The notes: generated by a model not told the origin, from the sequence alone. DNA of 64,000 nucleotides from Herpetosiphon llansteffanensis (GCF_003205875.1 NZ_PUBZ01000044.1:1-64000); one strand, 5' to 3'; counted from the stretch's first letter, positions 25,771 through 34,532 are shown. Numbers and translations: made by a program.

Positions 25771-26210
25771 TTGTTGCCAATCTCTTTTTCCGACATTGTA
25801 TATAATCCAGGCTCCAAGCTTGGCTGGCCGCTTAGCAGCAAAAAACGTTCGAGATCATTATTCGTATCGCTAAACACCCGTTCGTAGTTATCGCCTATGA
25901 TCCAAACAAATCCTTGTTGAACTCGAATTGTACGGGCTGGATTAATAGTCGTAACCACAAACCCTCGATTGCCCAAATTATCAAAGGCTTTTTTAGCCTC
26001 TACAGGTGTGAGTTGTTGAAGGAGCGTGAAAAATTCACTACGTTGGGTAGCTGACATGTGCCATGTTGGTGGGGGCATGCCAGCAGTCATATCAAGTTGC
26101 ACAGTCACTGGATCAGTTTCCATTGCTGAGCCACTTTCAGATTGTTGAGAACAGCCAATCCAAACACTGCTAAGCCCAATGAGCAGGAACAATTTCGTTA
26201 ACCAACGCAT
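25767..26210 (-). CDS. Predicted lipoprotein, unknown function
   Basis: 147-aa exported protein with a lipobox at Cys20 (VWIGC). The mature part includes a helical region (SEFFTLLQQLTPVEAKKAFDN, about 62-82) followed by beta-prone TINPARTIRVQQGFVWIIG. No catalytic motif is recognised. The gene converges on the Nudix gene and has an AT-rich upstream region. No homologous family comes to mind. Confidence 0.7.
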   Translation of the reverse strand: MRWLTKLFLLIGLSSVWIGCSQQSESGSAMETDPVTVQLDMTAGMPPPTWHMSATQRSEFFTLLQQLTPVEAKKAFDNLGNRGFVVTTINPARTIRVQQGFVWIIGDNYERVFSDTNNDLERFLLLSGQPSLEPGLYTMSEKEIGNN

Positions 26211-26684
26211 TGTAAGTATCCTGATAGCAATAGTTTAATCAATCCCATGATCTGGGCAAATAAGATCTAAAATTCTTCTTTAATGAGGATAGTACGAAGA
26301 GAAGAATGCTTTCTTAAATCAAGGTTATCGGCCAGTGGAATAACAAGAATGTTGATTTAAGCAGGAGTATGCTGTCGTTAATCAACTAATAAAGAAGTAT
26401 TACAATGTTTTATGCTATTGATTATCCTAGCAATAAATTACATTGTAGGCTGTATGTTAATGTCGAAATAATTATTTGTCAAATTAAATTAATAAATATG
26501 ATACCGTACGTCTAAAACCCAGTATTGAGCAAGTATAGCTCTATGATTTACTGGCTTCAGCCGAGCATTTAACCATTGCTCGCCACTCAAAGCGAGGCCT
26601 ATTTCCTTCTCGCAGAAAGAAACTGTTAGTTTTTTGCGTCATAAAGCAGCATTAGCAAGTATCAAGCATCTTCAGGAGTGTGTT
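26211..26684. other. AT-rich divergent intergenic region with inverted repeats
   Basis: About 470 nt, clearly more AT-rich than the flanking genes, with no supported gene. Inverted pairs GTTGATT/AATCAAC (about 26352-26387) and TACAATG/CATTGTA (about 26401-26451) suggest protein-binding sites. A weak promoter-like TTGTCA (26476-26481) and TATGAT (26497-26502), with a short 15-nt spacer, point towards the FAD monooxygenase gene. Confidence 0.4.
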
Positions 26685-28010
26685 ATGCAACGACAACAGG
26701 CGGTAGTAATCGGGGCCAGTATCGCAGGCCTAGTCGCAGCCCGGGCCTTAGCCAACCATTTTCAACATGTGATTATCGTCGAGCGCGATGGATTGAATGA
26801 TGCAACTCAGCCCCGCAAGGGCGTACCCCAAGCCAACCATGTCCATATTTTATTAACTGGTGGGCTTAATGTGCTGCAACATTATTTCCCAAGTTTCACC
26901 AGCGATATGCATGCCGCTGGCGTGCCAGAGCTGAATTGGTCACGCGATTTGCGTTGGTTTCAAGCTGGCTCGTGGAAAACCCGCCAACCATGCAGTATTA
27001 GCTTTTATCCTCAAGCACGAGTTGATCTCGAAAGCCGAATTCGCGAGTATGTGCGCCAACATCCTAAGATTGAGTTTCGCAGCCAAACCAAGGTTGAACA
27101 GTTGTTGTTTGATGCCAGCAAAACCAGCGTAACTGGTGTGCTGGTGCGCCACGACGAGCAAACCAGCGAGCTTAACGCCGATCTCGTGGTTGATACAACT
27201 GGCCGTGGCTCGCGCACCAGCCAATGGCTCGAAGCTGCTGGTTATCAAACACCCGTCAAAGAAGTAATGCCAATCGATTTGGTCTATGTCAGCCAGATAT
27301 TCAAAAAAACTGACACCACCCGAGATTGGCAATCCTTAGCCTGTCACCCATCAAAGGACTCGCCACGCGGGGCGATTATTGCGCCAATCGACGACGAGCA
27401 TTGGATTGTGACCCTGTTTGGTTATCTCGGCCAGCACCCAACTCCCACCAATGAAGGCGTTTTGGAGTATGTCAAACAGCTGCCAATTCCCGATATTTAT
27501 ACCACTTTAGCCGAGGCAACTCCAGTCAGCGAGCCTATTCGTTTTGGCTATCCGCAGCAAGTCCTGCATCATTATGAAAAATTAAAACGTTTTCCCCAAG
27601 GATTTTTGGTGCTCGGCGATGCCTTATGTAGCGTTGACCCAGTGTTTGGCCAAGGCATGACCCTCGCCTGCAAAGAGGCCCATGCTTTAGATCAAGTGCT
27701 AGCTTCGGCCCAAGGCCAACAAGCTGCCACCGTAGCTCAAGCCTTTTTCAAACAGGCCCAGAAAATTATTGAAGTGCCATGGCTCATCACCCAAGCCGAA
27801 GCCTTACGCTTCAAAGGAATGCCAGGCTCGCGTAGCCCGAAAATTCGCTTTTTGCAATGGTATACCGAGCATGTGTTTTGGCTCAGCGCTCAATCAACCG
27901 AAATTTACCAAGCCTTTTTGGATGTGATGCATCTATTGGCAGGCCCAGAAGCGTTGCTCCGCCCCAAAGTTGTGCGCGGCGTGCTTGGGCGCATGTTCGG
28001 GCGAGCCTAA
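26685..28010 (+). CDS. FAD-dependent monooxygenase/oxidoreductase
   Basis: 441-aa flavoprotein of the p-hydroxybenzoate-hydroxylase/geranylgeranyl-reductase-like superfamily. The dinucleotide-binding motif is VVIGASIAGLVAARAL (about 6-21), an E/R pair follows (IVERDG), and the second FAD motif is GDALCSVDPVFGQGM (about 317-331). It probably hydroxylates or reduces a lipophilic small molecule in the cytoplasm. ATG 26685 has AGGAG 7 nt upstream and begins at the FAD-binding strand; the frame extends 17 codons further without support. It is not part of an obvious biosynthetic cluster. Confidence 0.85.
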   Translation: MQRQQAVVIGASIAGLVAARALANHFQHVIIVERDGLNDATQPRKGVPQANHVHILLTGGLNVLQHYFPSFTSDMHAAGVPELNWSRDLRWFQAGSWKTRQPCSISFYPQARVDLESRIREYVRQHPKIEFRSQTKVEQLLFDASKTSVTGVLVRHDEQTSELNADLVVDTTGRGSRTSQWLEAAGYQTPVKEVMPIDLVYVSQIFKKTDTTRDWQSLACHPSKDSPRGAIIAPIDDEHWIVTLFGYLGQHPTPTNEGVLEYVKQLPIPDIYTTLAEATPVSEPIRFGYPQQVLHHYEKLKRFPQGFLVLGDALCSVDPVFGQGMTLACKEAHALDQVLASAQGQQAATVAQAFFKQAQKIIEVPWLITQAEALRFKGMPGSRSPKIRFLQWYTEHVFWLSAQSTEIYQAFLDVMHLLAGPEALLRPKVVRGVLGRMFGRA

Positions 28011-28158
28011 GCAGGTTGCGATTTGTAAACCTCGATCGATAAAAATAACTATAATTTAGCCAGCAAAACACCGCTACAATAGCCATGATGAGGGCAAAAC
28101 GACCAAGCATTGGAGCGGTGGCTTTGCGTTAATCGCCAGCTATTGCATGCAATGGCAA

Positions 28159-28178
28159 CCGCACCAACGGCGGTGCGG
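28159..28178 (+). promoter_or_regulatory. Hairpin in the fhs leader
   Basis: CCGCACC pairs with GGTGCGG round a 6-nt loop, 25 nt before the fhs ATG and just before the AAAGGA ribosome-binding site. It may influence translation. It does not match a known riboswitch that I recognise. Confidence 0.3.
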
Positions 28179-28203
28179 ACAATTGATAAAGGACAGAGCG
28201 TTC

Positions 28204-29916
28204 ATGAAAAGTAGTTTACAAATCGCTGCCGAGGCCTCACCCCGACCGATCGCCCAAATTGCCGAGGAACTTGCGATTGCTGAGCAATTTGTCGAGCCAT
28301 ATGGGCGTTATCGCGCCAAAATCAACCTTGATCTGCTTGATACAAGCCACGATCGGCCTCGCGGCAAGCAGATTTTAGTAACCGCCATGACTCCAACCCC
28401 GCTTGGTGAGGGCAAAACTGCAACCACCATTGGCCTGAGCATGGCATTAAATCGCTTGGGCAAACGCGCCATCTGCACGTTGCGCCAAAGCTCGCTTGGC
28501 CCAGTCTTTGGCATCAAGGGCGGCGGCTCTGGTGGCGGCTATTCGCAAGTTATCCCCTTGGAAGATAGCTTGATGCATTTGACTGGCGATATTCACGCCG
28601 TCACCCAAGCCCACAACCAAATCGCCGCCATGACCGACAATAGTTGGTATCAGAAAAATCCACTTGGCATCGACCCCGAGCAAATTCAGATTCGGCGGGT
28701 GCTTGATGTTAACGATCGCTTTTTACGATCAATCACGATTGGCCAAGGTGGGGCACAGCATGGCATTCCGCGCCAAACTGGCTTTGACATTACCGCCGCC
28801 AGCGAATTAATGGCCATTTTGGCCTTGGTGAGCGGCGAAACTCACGCCGCTGTGGTGCGCGATTTACGCCAACGCATCGGACGCATGGTCGTGGCATTCA
28901 ATCGCCGAGGCCAACCGATCACTGCCGATGACATTCGGGCAGCAGGCGCAGCGACGGTCATTCTGCGCAACGCAATTCACCCAACGCTGATGCAAACGAT
29001 TGAAAACACGCCAGTATTGATGCATGGCGGGCCGTTTGCCAACATCGCCCATGGCAACGCCAGCGTGGTTGCCGACCAAGTTGGGCTGCGGATCGCCGAT
29101 TATGTGGTAACCGAAGCTGGTTTTGCTATGGATATGGGCGGCGAAAAATTCTTCGATATTAAGTGCCGTGCCTTTGATGCCAAACCTGCCGTGGTGGTCT
29201 TGGTGGCCACAATTCGCGCACTCAAAGCTCACAGCGGGCGCTGGAACATCAAGCCAGGTCGGCCATTACCAGCAGATTTGCTGCAAGAAAACCCCGATGC
29301 CGTGTATGCTGGCGGCGCAAATCTCCAAAAACACATTCGCAACGCCCAATTATTCGGCTTGCCAGTTGTGGTTGCGCTCAATGCCTTCCCCGATGATCAT
29401 CCCTCAGAAATTGAGGCAGTGCGGGAAATTGCTATGAGTGCAGGCGCATTCGATGTGGCGGTGAGCACAGTATTTAGCCAAGGCGGCGCTGGTGGCGAAG
29501 CACTAGCCGAAAAAGTGCTGGCAGCAATTGAGCAAGCAGGCCAAGCCCAATTCTTATATGAGCTTGAGCAACCATTAACCGCCAAAATTGCCAGCATCGC
29601 CACGAATATCTATGGGGCGGCTGAGGTCAGCTACAGCCCTGAGGCCAGCGAACAATTGGCCAAGCTCGAAGCCAATGGCTTTGGCAATTTGCCAATTTGT
29701 ATGGCCAAAACCCATCTTAGCATCAGCCATGATCCGGCGCTCAAAGGCGCACCAAGCGATTATATATTTCCAATTCGCGAGGTACGTGCAAGCATTGGCG
29801 CTGGCTTTATCTACCCAATTGCTGGCGATATGATGACCATGCCCGGCCTTAGCGCCCACCCTGCTGCCGAAAACATTGATATTGATGAGCACGGCCAGAC
29901 CATTGGTTTATTCTAA
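28204..29916 (+). CDS. fhs: Formate-tetrahydrofolate ligase
   Basis: 570-aa cytoplasmic enzyme that joins formate to tetrahydrofolate with ATP, giving 10-formyl-THF for one-carbon metabolism. The ATP-binding loop is TPTPLGEGKTATTIGL (about 65-80), followed by the family signature KGGGSGGGYSQVIP. The C-terminal SYSPEASEQLAKLEANG is also typical. The length fits the family. ATG 28204 is used because AAAGGA lies upstream and it opens the conserved N-terminus; the frame extends 19 codons upstream through a hairpin. It appears monocistronic. Confidence 0.96.
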   Translation: MKSSLQIAAEASPRPIAQIAEELAIAEQFVEPYGRYRAKINLDLLDTSHDRPRGKQILVTAMTPTPLGEGKTATTIGLSMALNRLGKRAICTLRQSSLGPVFGIKGGGSGGGYSQVIPLEDSLMHLTGDIHAVTQAHNQIAAMTDNSWYQKNPLGIDPEQIQIRRVLDVNDRFLRSITIGQGGAQHGIPRQTGFDITAASELMAILALVSGETHAAVVRDLRQRIGRMVVAFNRRGQPITADDIRAAGAATVILRNAIHPTLMQTIENTPVLMHGGPFANIAHGNASVVADQVGLRIADYVVTEAGFAMDMGGEKFFDIKCRAFDAKPAVVVLVATIRALKAHSGRWNIKPGRPLPADLLQENPDAVYAGGANLQKHIRNAQLFGLPVVVALNAFPDDHPSEIEAVREIAMSAGAFDVAVSTVFSQGGAGGEALAEKVLAAIEQAGQAQFLYELEQPLTAKIASIATNIYGAAEVSYSPEASEQLAKLEANGFGNLPICMAKTHLSISHDPALKGAPSDYIFPIREVRASIGAGFIYPIAGDMMTMPGLSAHPAAENIDIDEHGQTIGLF

Positions 29917-29937
29917 GCTCATGTCAATGGTTAATGT

Positions 29938-30041
29938 CTTTTTGTAAAGCAGACATTTCTTTTTGTAAAGCATGCTTGACTTAAACAAACAATGGGTTTA
30001 TACTCACGCCAGTTCAATGATTAGTCAAGGATGCTTTACAA
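29938..30041 (+). promoter_or_regulatory. Promoter and three TTGTAAAGCA operator sites of the first membrane-protein/XRE cassette
   Basis: A strong promoter, TTGACT (29976-29981), 17 nt, TATACT (29999-30004), precedes the cassette. Just upstream, the 14-bp sequence CTTTTTGTAAAGCA occurs twice as direct repeats (29938-29951 and 29959-29972), 21 bp apart, about two helical turns. A third copy of the core lies inverted as TGCTTTACAA (30032-30041) at the ribosome-binding site. The arrangement suggests repression by the XRE protein encoded downstream. Confidence 0.65.
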
Positions 30042-30421
30042 TGAAAGCTCAATCAACAGCAATTCGCCAATTGATTATCGCGTTCGTGTTGTTTCCAATT
30101 TTGTTGATGACGGTGATTCTGATTGTGCCAAACCTGCCCGAATCGCCATGGCGCGCAGCGCTAGCAATCGTGCCGTTGGTGCCAGTGGGGCTTGGCATTC
30201 AAGCTATGTATCGGGCAATCAGCAGCATGGATGAATTTCAACGCCATGTTCAATTGCTGGCCTTTGCCTTTGCCGTGGGTGCTACTGGTTTTATTAGCTG
30301 CGCTTATGGCTTGCTGCAAGTGTTGGTCAATGTACCGCAAATTTCGTGGCTGTGGGTTTTGCCACTTTTGACAACCTGTTGGAGTTTTGGCTTAGCCTTC
30401 GCTAACCGGAGCTATCAATGA
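30041..30421 (+). CDS. Four-helix membrane protein paired with an XRE regulator
   Basis: 126-aa integral membrane protein with about four hydrophobic segments. An amphipathic stretch, SMDEFQRHVQLL (about 66-77), lies between helices 2 and 3; this DEFQRR-like motif is typical of small membrane proteins found beside HTH genes. ATG 30041 follows AAGGA at about 9 nt, although the inverted TGCTTTACAA operator covers this spacer. Its stop overlaps the XRE start by ATGA. A sensor or anti-regulator role is inferred from pairing only. Confidence 0.75.
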   Translation: MKAQSTAIRQLIIAFVLFPILLMTVILIVPNLPESPWRAALAIVPLVPVGLGIQAMYRAISSMDEFQRHVQLLAFAFAVGATGFISCAYGLLQVLVNVPQISWLWVLPLLTTCWSFGLAFANRSYQ

Positions 30422-30639
30422 AAAATCGTTTGCGAGTCTTACGCGCCGAGCGCGATTGGTCACAAGCAGATTTGGCTCAAGCCTTGGGAGTCTCCCGCCA
30501 AACCGTCAATGCACTTGAAACCGGCAAATATGACCCTAGCTTGCCGCTGGCCTTCAAAATAGCCGATCTGTTTGAGCTGGCGATCGAGCAAATTTTCGAG
30601 CGCCCTAGCGCCGATAATCAATCAGCAAGCAACGATTAA
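30418..30639 (+). CDS. Small XRE-family HTH transcriptional regulator
   Basis: 73-aa DNA-binding protein that is almost entirely an HTH_3/XRE domain. The helix-turn-helix is QADLAQALGVSRQTVNALE, followed by GKYDPSLPLAFKIADLFE. Such short regulators work as dimers. It is coupled by ATGA to the membrane protein gene and probably controls the promoter carrying TTGTAAAGCA sites. A second, differently sequenced cassette of the same design lies at 50.8-51.5 kb. Confidence 0.88.
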   Translation: MKNRLRVLRAERDWSQADLAQALGVSRQTVNALETGKYDPSLPLAFKIADLFELAIEQIFERPSADNQSASND

Positions 30640-30645
30640 ACCTGC

Positions 30646-30675
30646 TACGGCATGCTTCAAAATAAGCATGCCGTA
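30646..30675. terminator. Bidirectional hairpin between XRE and TetR genes
   Basis: A perfect 12-pair stem, TACGGCATGCTT with AAGCATGCCGTA, separates the two convergent genes. T-tracts are weak on both strands. Confidence 0.6.
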
Positions 30676-30683
30676 TGCGAGTT

Positions 30684-31304
30684 TTAGGCTACCAACAATC
30701 CCTGCAAGCCGCGTAAAAACAGCTCAACCGAGCGCTCTAGTTCTGCATGCGTTGCCCCATTGACCCGTTGAATCGATAAGCCATTGGAAAAGGCCATAAT
30801 CGTGCGCGCCAGATCCGCTGCATCAACCTTCTCGGCCAGTTGGCCTGCCTGCGCTGCTTGCGCCAACCGCTCACGAATTAGGCTTTCTTGGCTGAGGCGT
30901 TGGTCAACCACAGCCTGGTAAATTGGCGCAGTTGTATCATTGCAGACCGGCACGCCGCGAATTAACAAGCAGCCAGCAGGCACGCTCGGGTTGGTAATTT
31001 GGCGAATGTTGATCCGCAGCAATTGCTCAAGCGCCGGATAAATCTCAGCATGATCCAACGCCGCCTGAATCGAAGGCATACTCAGCTCGTGATAACGTGC
31101 CAACACTTCGCGAAAAAGGCTCTCTTTATTGCCAAACGCCGCATACAAACTGGGCCGATTAATCCCCATCGCTTCGGTTAAATCGCTGAGCGAAGCACCT
31201 TCATAGCCCAAACGCCAAAAGACATTTAACGCTTGAAATAAGGCTTCATCGCGATCAAAGGCCCGCGGTCGCCCAACTTTTTGTTCTGTTATTGCACTCA
31301 TCAT
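30684..31304 (-). CDS. TetR-family transcriptional regulator
   Basis: 206-aa repressor-type protein. The N-terminal HTH (ALNVFWRLGYEGASLSDL, then MGINRPSLYAAFGNKESLF) is complete. The C-terminal half resembles the TetR ligand domain found in regulators of short-chain dehydrogenase or efflux genes. Two adjacent ATGs (31304 and 31301) are possible and neither has a good ribosome-binding site. It is divergent from the SDR gene at 31983; the twin operators there are its most likely target, but a repeat block of about 550 bp separates them. Confidence 0.88.
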   Translation of the reverse strand: MMSAITEQKVGRPRAFDRDEALFQALNVFWRLGYEGASLSDLTEAMGINRPSLYAAFGNKESLFREVLARYHELSMPSIQAALDHAEIYPALEQLLRINIRQITNPSVPAGCLLIRGVPVCNDTTAPIYQAVVDQRLSQESLIRERLAQAAQAGQLAEKVDAADLARTIMAFSNGLSIQRVNGATHAELERSVELFLRGLQGLLVA

Positions 31305-31880
31305 TGCTAACCAATCTAGTCTGGATTGACCATAACGATCATACGTCAAACAGCGTTATAACACAAGCCAATATAAAAGGATGAAGGATGAAGGATGAGG
31401 GATGAAGAACAGAGAGCATAGAACATAATGAAAGGATGAAGGCAAAAAGAACAGAGAGCATAGAGCATAGAACATAGTGAAAGGATGAAGGATGAGGGAT
31501 GAACGCAAAAAGAGCATAGAGCATAGAACATAGTGAAAGGATGAAGGATGAGGGATGAACGCAAAAGTCAGAAGTCAGAAGTCAAAAAAGGATCAGGCTC
31601 TAGGCTATGGGCTATCGGAACATTTATTCGGGCAATTCGGGCAATTCGTGGCTAAAAGAAACCCAATCTGCGTCAATCTGTGCCAATCTGTGGCGAAAAA
31701 GGGACGATGGCTATAGGCTATGGGCTATGGGCTATCGGAACATTTATTCGGGCAATTCGGGCAATTCGTGGCTAAAAGAAACCCAATCTGCGTCAATCTG
31801 TGCCAATCTGTGGCTAAAATCGTTCTTCGTGCGCTTCGTGGATCAAAAACTTACCCTTCGTGCGCTTCATGGATCAAATT
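31305..31880. repeat. Degenerate repeat block with a 120-bp duplication
   Basis: No gene is supported. From about 31378, GAAGGAT/GAGGGAT units alternate with ACAGAGAGCATAGA and ATAGAACATAGTGAAAGGAT phrases in three or four blocks. A 92-bp stretch (31603-31694) is repeated exactly at 31723-31814, an offset of 120 bp. It includes GGGCAATTC twice and AATCTGCGTCAATCTGTGCC. The block ends in TTCGTG(C)GCTTCGTGGATCAAA phrases. Open frames here are by-products of the repeat. Confidence 0.85.
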
Positions 31881-31885
31881 AGGGC

Positions 31886-31951
31886 TTGACAAATCTCAGT
31901 ACTTTCTATATAGTACCGATCAGTACAAAATATATGTACTTATCGGTACTA
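31886..31951 (+). promoter_or_regulatory. SDR promoter with twin TetR-type operators
   Basis: TTGACA (31886-31891), 17 nt, TATAGT (31909-31914) is close to consensus. A 17-bp site TAGTACCGATCAGTACA (31911-31927) overlaps the -10. Its near-identical reverse complement lies at 31935-31951 (16 of 17 bases). Each site has GTAC-N6-GTAC symmetry. Binding would block the promoter and start region. The divergent TetR gene is the obvious candidate repressor. Confidence 0.75.
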
Positions 31952-31982
31952 TATTATTTTTATTGATTTTGGAAGGAAGCCC

Positions 31983-32732
31983 ATGAGCAAGCCATTAGCC
32001 GGAAAAGTTGCCTTGGTCACTGGTGGTTCACGCGGAATTGGCGCAGCCAGCGCGGTTGCCTTGGCCGAACAAGGCGCAGACGTTGCGATTAGTTATGTCG
32101 CCTCGGCCAGCAAAGCAGAAGCGGTAGTCGAACAATTACAAGCGCTTGGCGTTAAGGCCGCAGCCTTCCACGCCGACCAAGCAGATAGCGACCAAGTGGC
32201 CAGTTTGGTCAATAACGTTGTGGCGCATTTTGGCAAGCTCGATATTTTGGTCAATAACGCTGGCGTGTTTCAGGGCGCAGTATTAAGCGACCCAAACACC
32301 GATGTTGAAGCGATTGAGCATATGTTTGCAGTCAATGTGAAAGGTGTTGCCACCGCCGTGCGCACGGCAACACCCTTGTTGCAAGATGGCGGGCGAATTA
32401 TTTCGATTGGCTCGGTGGCCGCTGATGGCTCACCATTTGCCGGTCTAGCCGATTATTCAGCCTCGAAAGCGGCAGTTGCCAGCTACACCCGCGCATGGGC
32501 CCGCGAGCTAGGCCAACGCGGCATCACGGTTAATAATGTGCAACCAGGCCCAATCGACACCGATATGGGTCCCGGCGATAGCCCAATGCTGGAAGTATTT
32601 ACTCAAGCAATTGCGCTCAAACGCTTGGGCAAGGCCGAAGAAGTTGGCGCAACCGTGGCCTTCTTGGCCAGCCCAGCCGCCGCCTTTATCACTGGAGCGA
32701 CGATCAACGTTGATGGCGGCTTAAGCGCCTAA
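31983..32732 (+). CDS. Short-chain dehydrogenase/reductase (3-oxoacyl-ACP-reductase-like)
   Basis: 249-aa classical SDR using NAD(P)H. The cofactor motif is TGGSRGIG (about 14-21), NNAG follows, the catalytic Ser lies in SIGSVAADG, and the YSASK motif gives Tyr and Lys (about 156-160). The C-terminal GATINVDGG is typical. AAGGAAG lies 4 nt before the ATG. Its promoter carries paired operators and a TetR gene is divergent, a common arrangement for inducible SDRs. Its substrate is unknown. A terminator follows. Confidence 0.92.
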   Translation: MSKPLAGKVALVTGGSRGIGAASAVALAEQGADVAISYVASASKAEAVVEQLQALGVKAAAFHADQADSDQVASLVNNVVAHFGKLDILVNNAGVFQGAVLSDPNTDVEAIEHMFAVNVKGVATAVRTATPLLQDGGRIISIGSVAADGSPFAGLADYSASKAAVASYTRAWARELGQRGITVNNVQPGPIDTDMGPGDSPMLEVFTQAIALKRLGKAEEVGATVAFLASPAAAFITGATINVDGGLSA

Positions 32733-32738
32733 ACGACC

Positions 32739-32773
32739 AAGGCCTGTGAGTTCATTCCAAACTCACAGGCCTT
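32739..32773. terminator. Bidirectional terminator between the SDR and cotH genes
   Basis: A 14-pair stem, AAGGCCTGTGAGTT with AACTCACAGGCCTT, and a 7-nt loop, followed on the plus strand by TTATTTTTATT. It serves the two convergent genes. Confidence 0.85.
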
Positions 32774-32778
32774 TATTT

Positions 32779-34482
32779 TTATTGGGTAGCCAAGAAGGTC
32801 TTCAAATCGCTGCTGCGGGTGCGAATCCGCTCCATGAGGCTTGTAACAGCGGCGTTATACTCATCAACGCTGGTTTTTTGAATCGCGCTTGGGCTGATCG
32901 TCGCGGCTAGGGCTGTATATTTTTGCACCAAGGCCTCTGCATCAAATTGGCTGCTGGTTTCGCGCAGCGCCGCAATATAAGCCGTATAGTAGGTCGGATC
33001 ATCAAGCAAGTAGCGAATCAAGGGCCAATCGCTGGTTACGCTGGCTTTATCAAAGGTATTGTTTTGACCACCAAAGCCACCGCCAGGCCCGCGCATCTCG
33101 CCGCCATTGGCTGGCCGATTAGGGTTATTGGGCAGAGCTTGGTTGTTGCCATTGGCTGGTTGATTGGGATTATTCTGCATCCCAGCAGGCGCTTGATTGC
33201 GACCGCCACCCATACTCGCCCCTAACACAAAATTATGATCCCACGAAACCCACGTCAATTTGCCAGTGGCTGGGTTATTGTAAAGATAATAATTATGGGT
33301 CATAGCCCCGTAGGTATCCCAATGCTCCAGCAAGGTGCTCACGCCAAGCCATTTCAGAAAGCTTGGCACATCAAACACGGCCTCTAGTTTGGCTCGCCAC
33401 GCCGCAGGATTGCTGGTGCGTTCACTTGAATGCAGCACATCGTAGAGCGCTTCAACATCGGCCCAGCCAGTGGTATCGTTATTTTCCTTCTGAAAACTTT
33501 CCTGAATTGCAGCCTTGCTGCCTTCGGCCAAACTGGCGGCGCTGCCATCGCCTTCGTAGATATTGCCGCTATCGTCGCCAAAAACGCGAGCAATTGCCGT
33601 ATCGTCGATCACCTCAACGGCTGTGTACAGGCCCAAGCTTTCAACGCCGTTGACATGATCAAGCAGCACTTCATAGGTCGCAGTTTCAGCTGCGGGCAAG
33701 CCCATTTGGGCAAAGAGATCGTAGGCAATCGTTTCGCGCATGGCAGTCAGATCGCCTAAATTATTTGCCAGCGCCAATTGTTTGAAGCCATAAAAGCGTT
33801 GGTTATCAATGTCGGGATAGGTTTTTTCAAATTGATCAAAATCGAGCTTGAAGGGCAAGTTGCTTTGCTGGCTATTCCAAGCGTTCATCAACGAAGAATT
33901 GCCTTTGTAGCGCACGCCAACATTCGTCCATGTTTGGCCTTCAAAACTCAGCGTTGCCGTTACCAACATCGGGTTTTCAGTCACCAAATCGCCCATATTT
34001 GGCATGCCACCGGGCATGCGTTGGGTATCAGTAAATACGCCACTGGGGAAACCACCAGGCATGCCATTGGTATCGGTAAATACGCCACCGGGGAAACCAC
34101 CAGGCATGCCATTGGTATCGGTAAACGCACCAACTGGGCGCATTGGCAAGCCATTGGTATCGGTAAACACGCCGCCAGGAAAACCGCCACCCATCTGACG
34201 GCTACCAGGCTCGCCAAAAAGCTCGGTCATATTCGCTTGCATGGCTTGCCACGAAGCCGAATCGATCGTAATGGTTAGTTGATTGACCGCATTTTGCGGA
34301 AAAACCACAGCATAATTTGGTTCGGCACTCTCGCCGTGCGACGCTTCATTCCAGCCAGCAGGCCGCGTCACGCCCGCAACAACGGTCGCTTCAGCAGGCA
34401 CAACGGTCGCAGTGCTCGAAGCCGTACATGCCGCCAAGTTTAATCCAACTGCCACCAAACACAACCAGCGCCAAAATTTCAT
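32779..34482 (-). CDS. CotH-kinase-family lipoprotein with an internal 15-residue repeat
   Basis: 567-aa exported protein with lipobox Cys19 (NLAAC). The CotH domain spans about 190-420 (RYKGNSS, LPFKLDFDQF, GFKQLALANN, MRETIAYDLF, then WVSWDHNFVLG). CotH proteins have an atypical kinase fold, and some phosphorylate secreted proteins. Before it lies a tandem repeat of about 15 residues around GFPGGVFTDTNGMP (about 97-157), encoded by four 42-45-bp DNA units. A Pro/Asn/Gly-rich low-complexity stretch lies at about 430-480. ATG 34482 has GAGG upstream. DUF4956 and VTC-domain genes follow the usual CotH neighbourhood. Confidence 0.87.
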   Translation of the reverse strand: MKFWRWLCLVAVGLNLAACTASSTATVVPAEATVVAGVTRPAGWNEASHGESAEPNYAVVFPQNAVNQLTITIDSASWQAMQANMTELFGEPGSRQMGGGFPGGVFTDTNGLPMRPVGAFTDTNGMPGGFPGGVFTDTNGMPGGFPSGVFTDTQRMPGGMPNMGDLVTENPMLVTATLSFEGQTWTNVGVRYKGNSSLMNAWNSQQSNLPFKLDFDQFEKTYPDIDNQRFYGFKQLALANNLGDLTAMRETIAYDLFAQMGLPAAETATYEVLLDHVNGVESLGLYTAVEVIDDTAIARVFGDDSGNIYEGDGSAASLAEGSKAAIQESFQKENNDTTGWADVEALYDVLHSSERTSNPAAWRAKLEAVFDVPSFLKWLGVSTLLEHWDTYGAMTHNYYLYNNPATGKLTWVSWDHNFVLGASMGGGRNQAPAGMQNNPNQPANGNNQALPNNPNRPANGGEMRGPGGGFGGQNNTFDKASVTSDWPLIRYLLDDPTYYTAYIAALRETSSQFDAEALVQKYTALAATISPSAIQKTSVDEYNAAVTSLMERIRTRSSDLKTFLATQ

Positions 34483-34532
34483 AGCAACCTCATAATTTTG
34501 CAAATTAAAGAAAGCCAGTAGCCGAATTCTGC

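Noticed and set aside
26352-26451. Attachment site or small RNA in the AT-rich gap
   Set aside because: Inverted repeats are present, but no integrase, terminator or conserved RNA fold could be supported.
31607-31986. Open frames inside the repeat block
   Set aside because: Two overlapping frames repeat the same peptide because the DNA is duplicated; they have no ribosome-binding site or family match.
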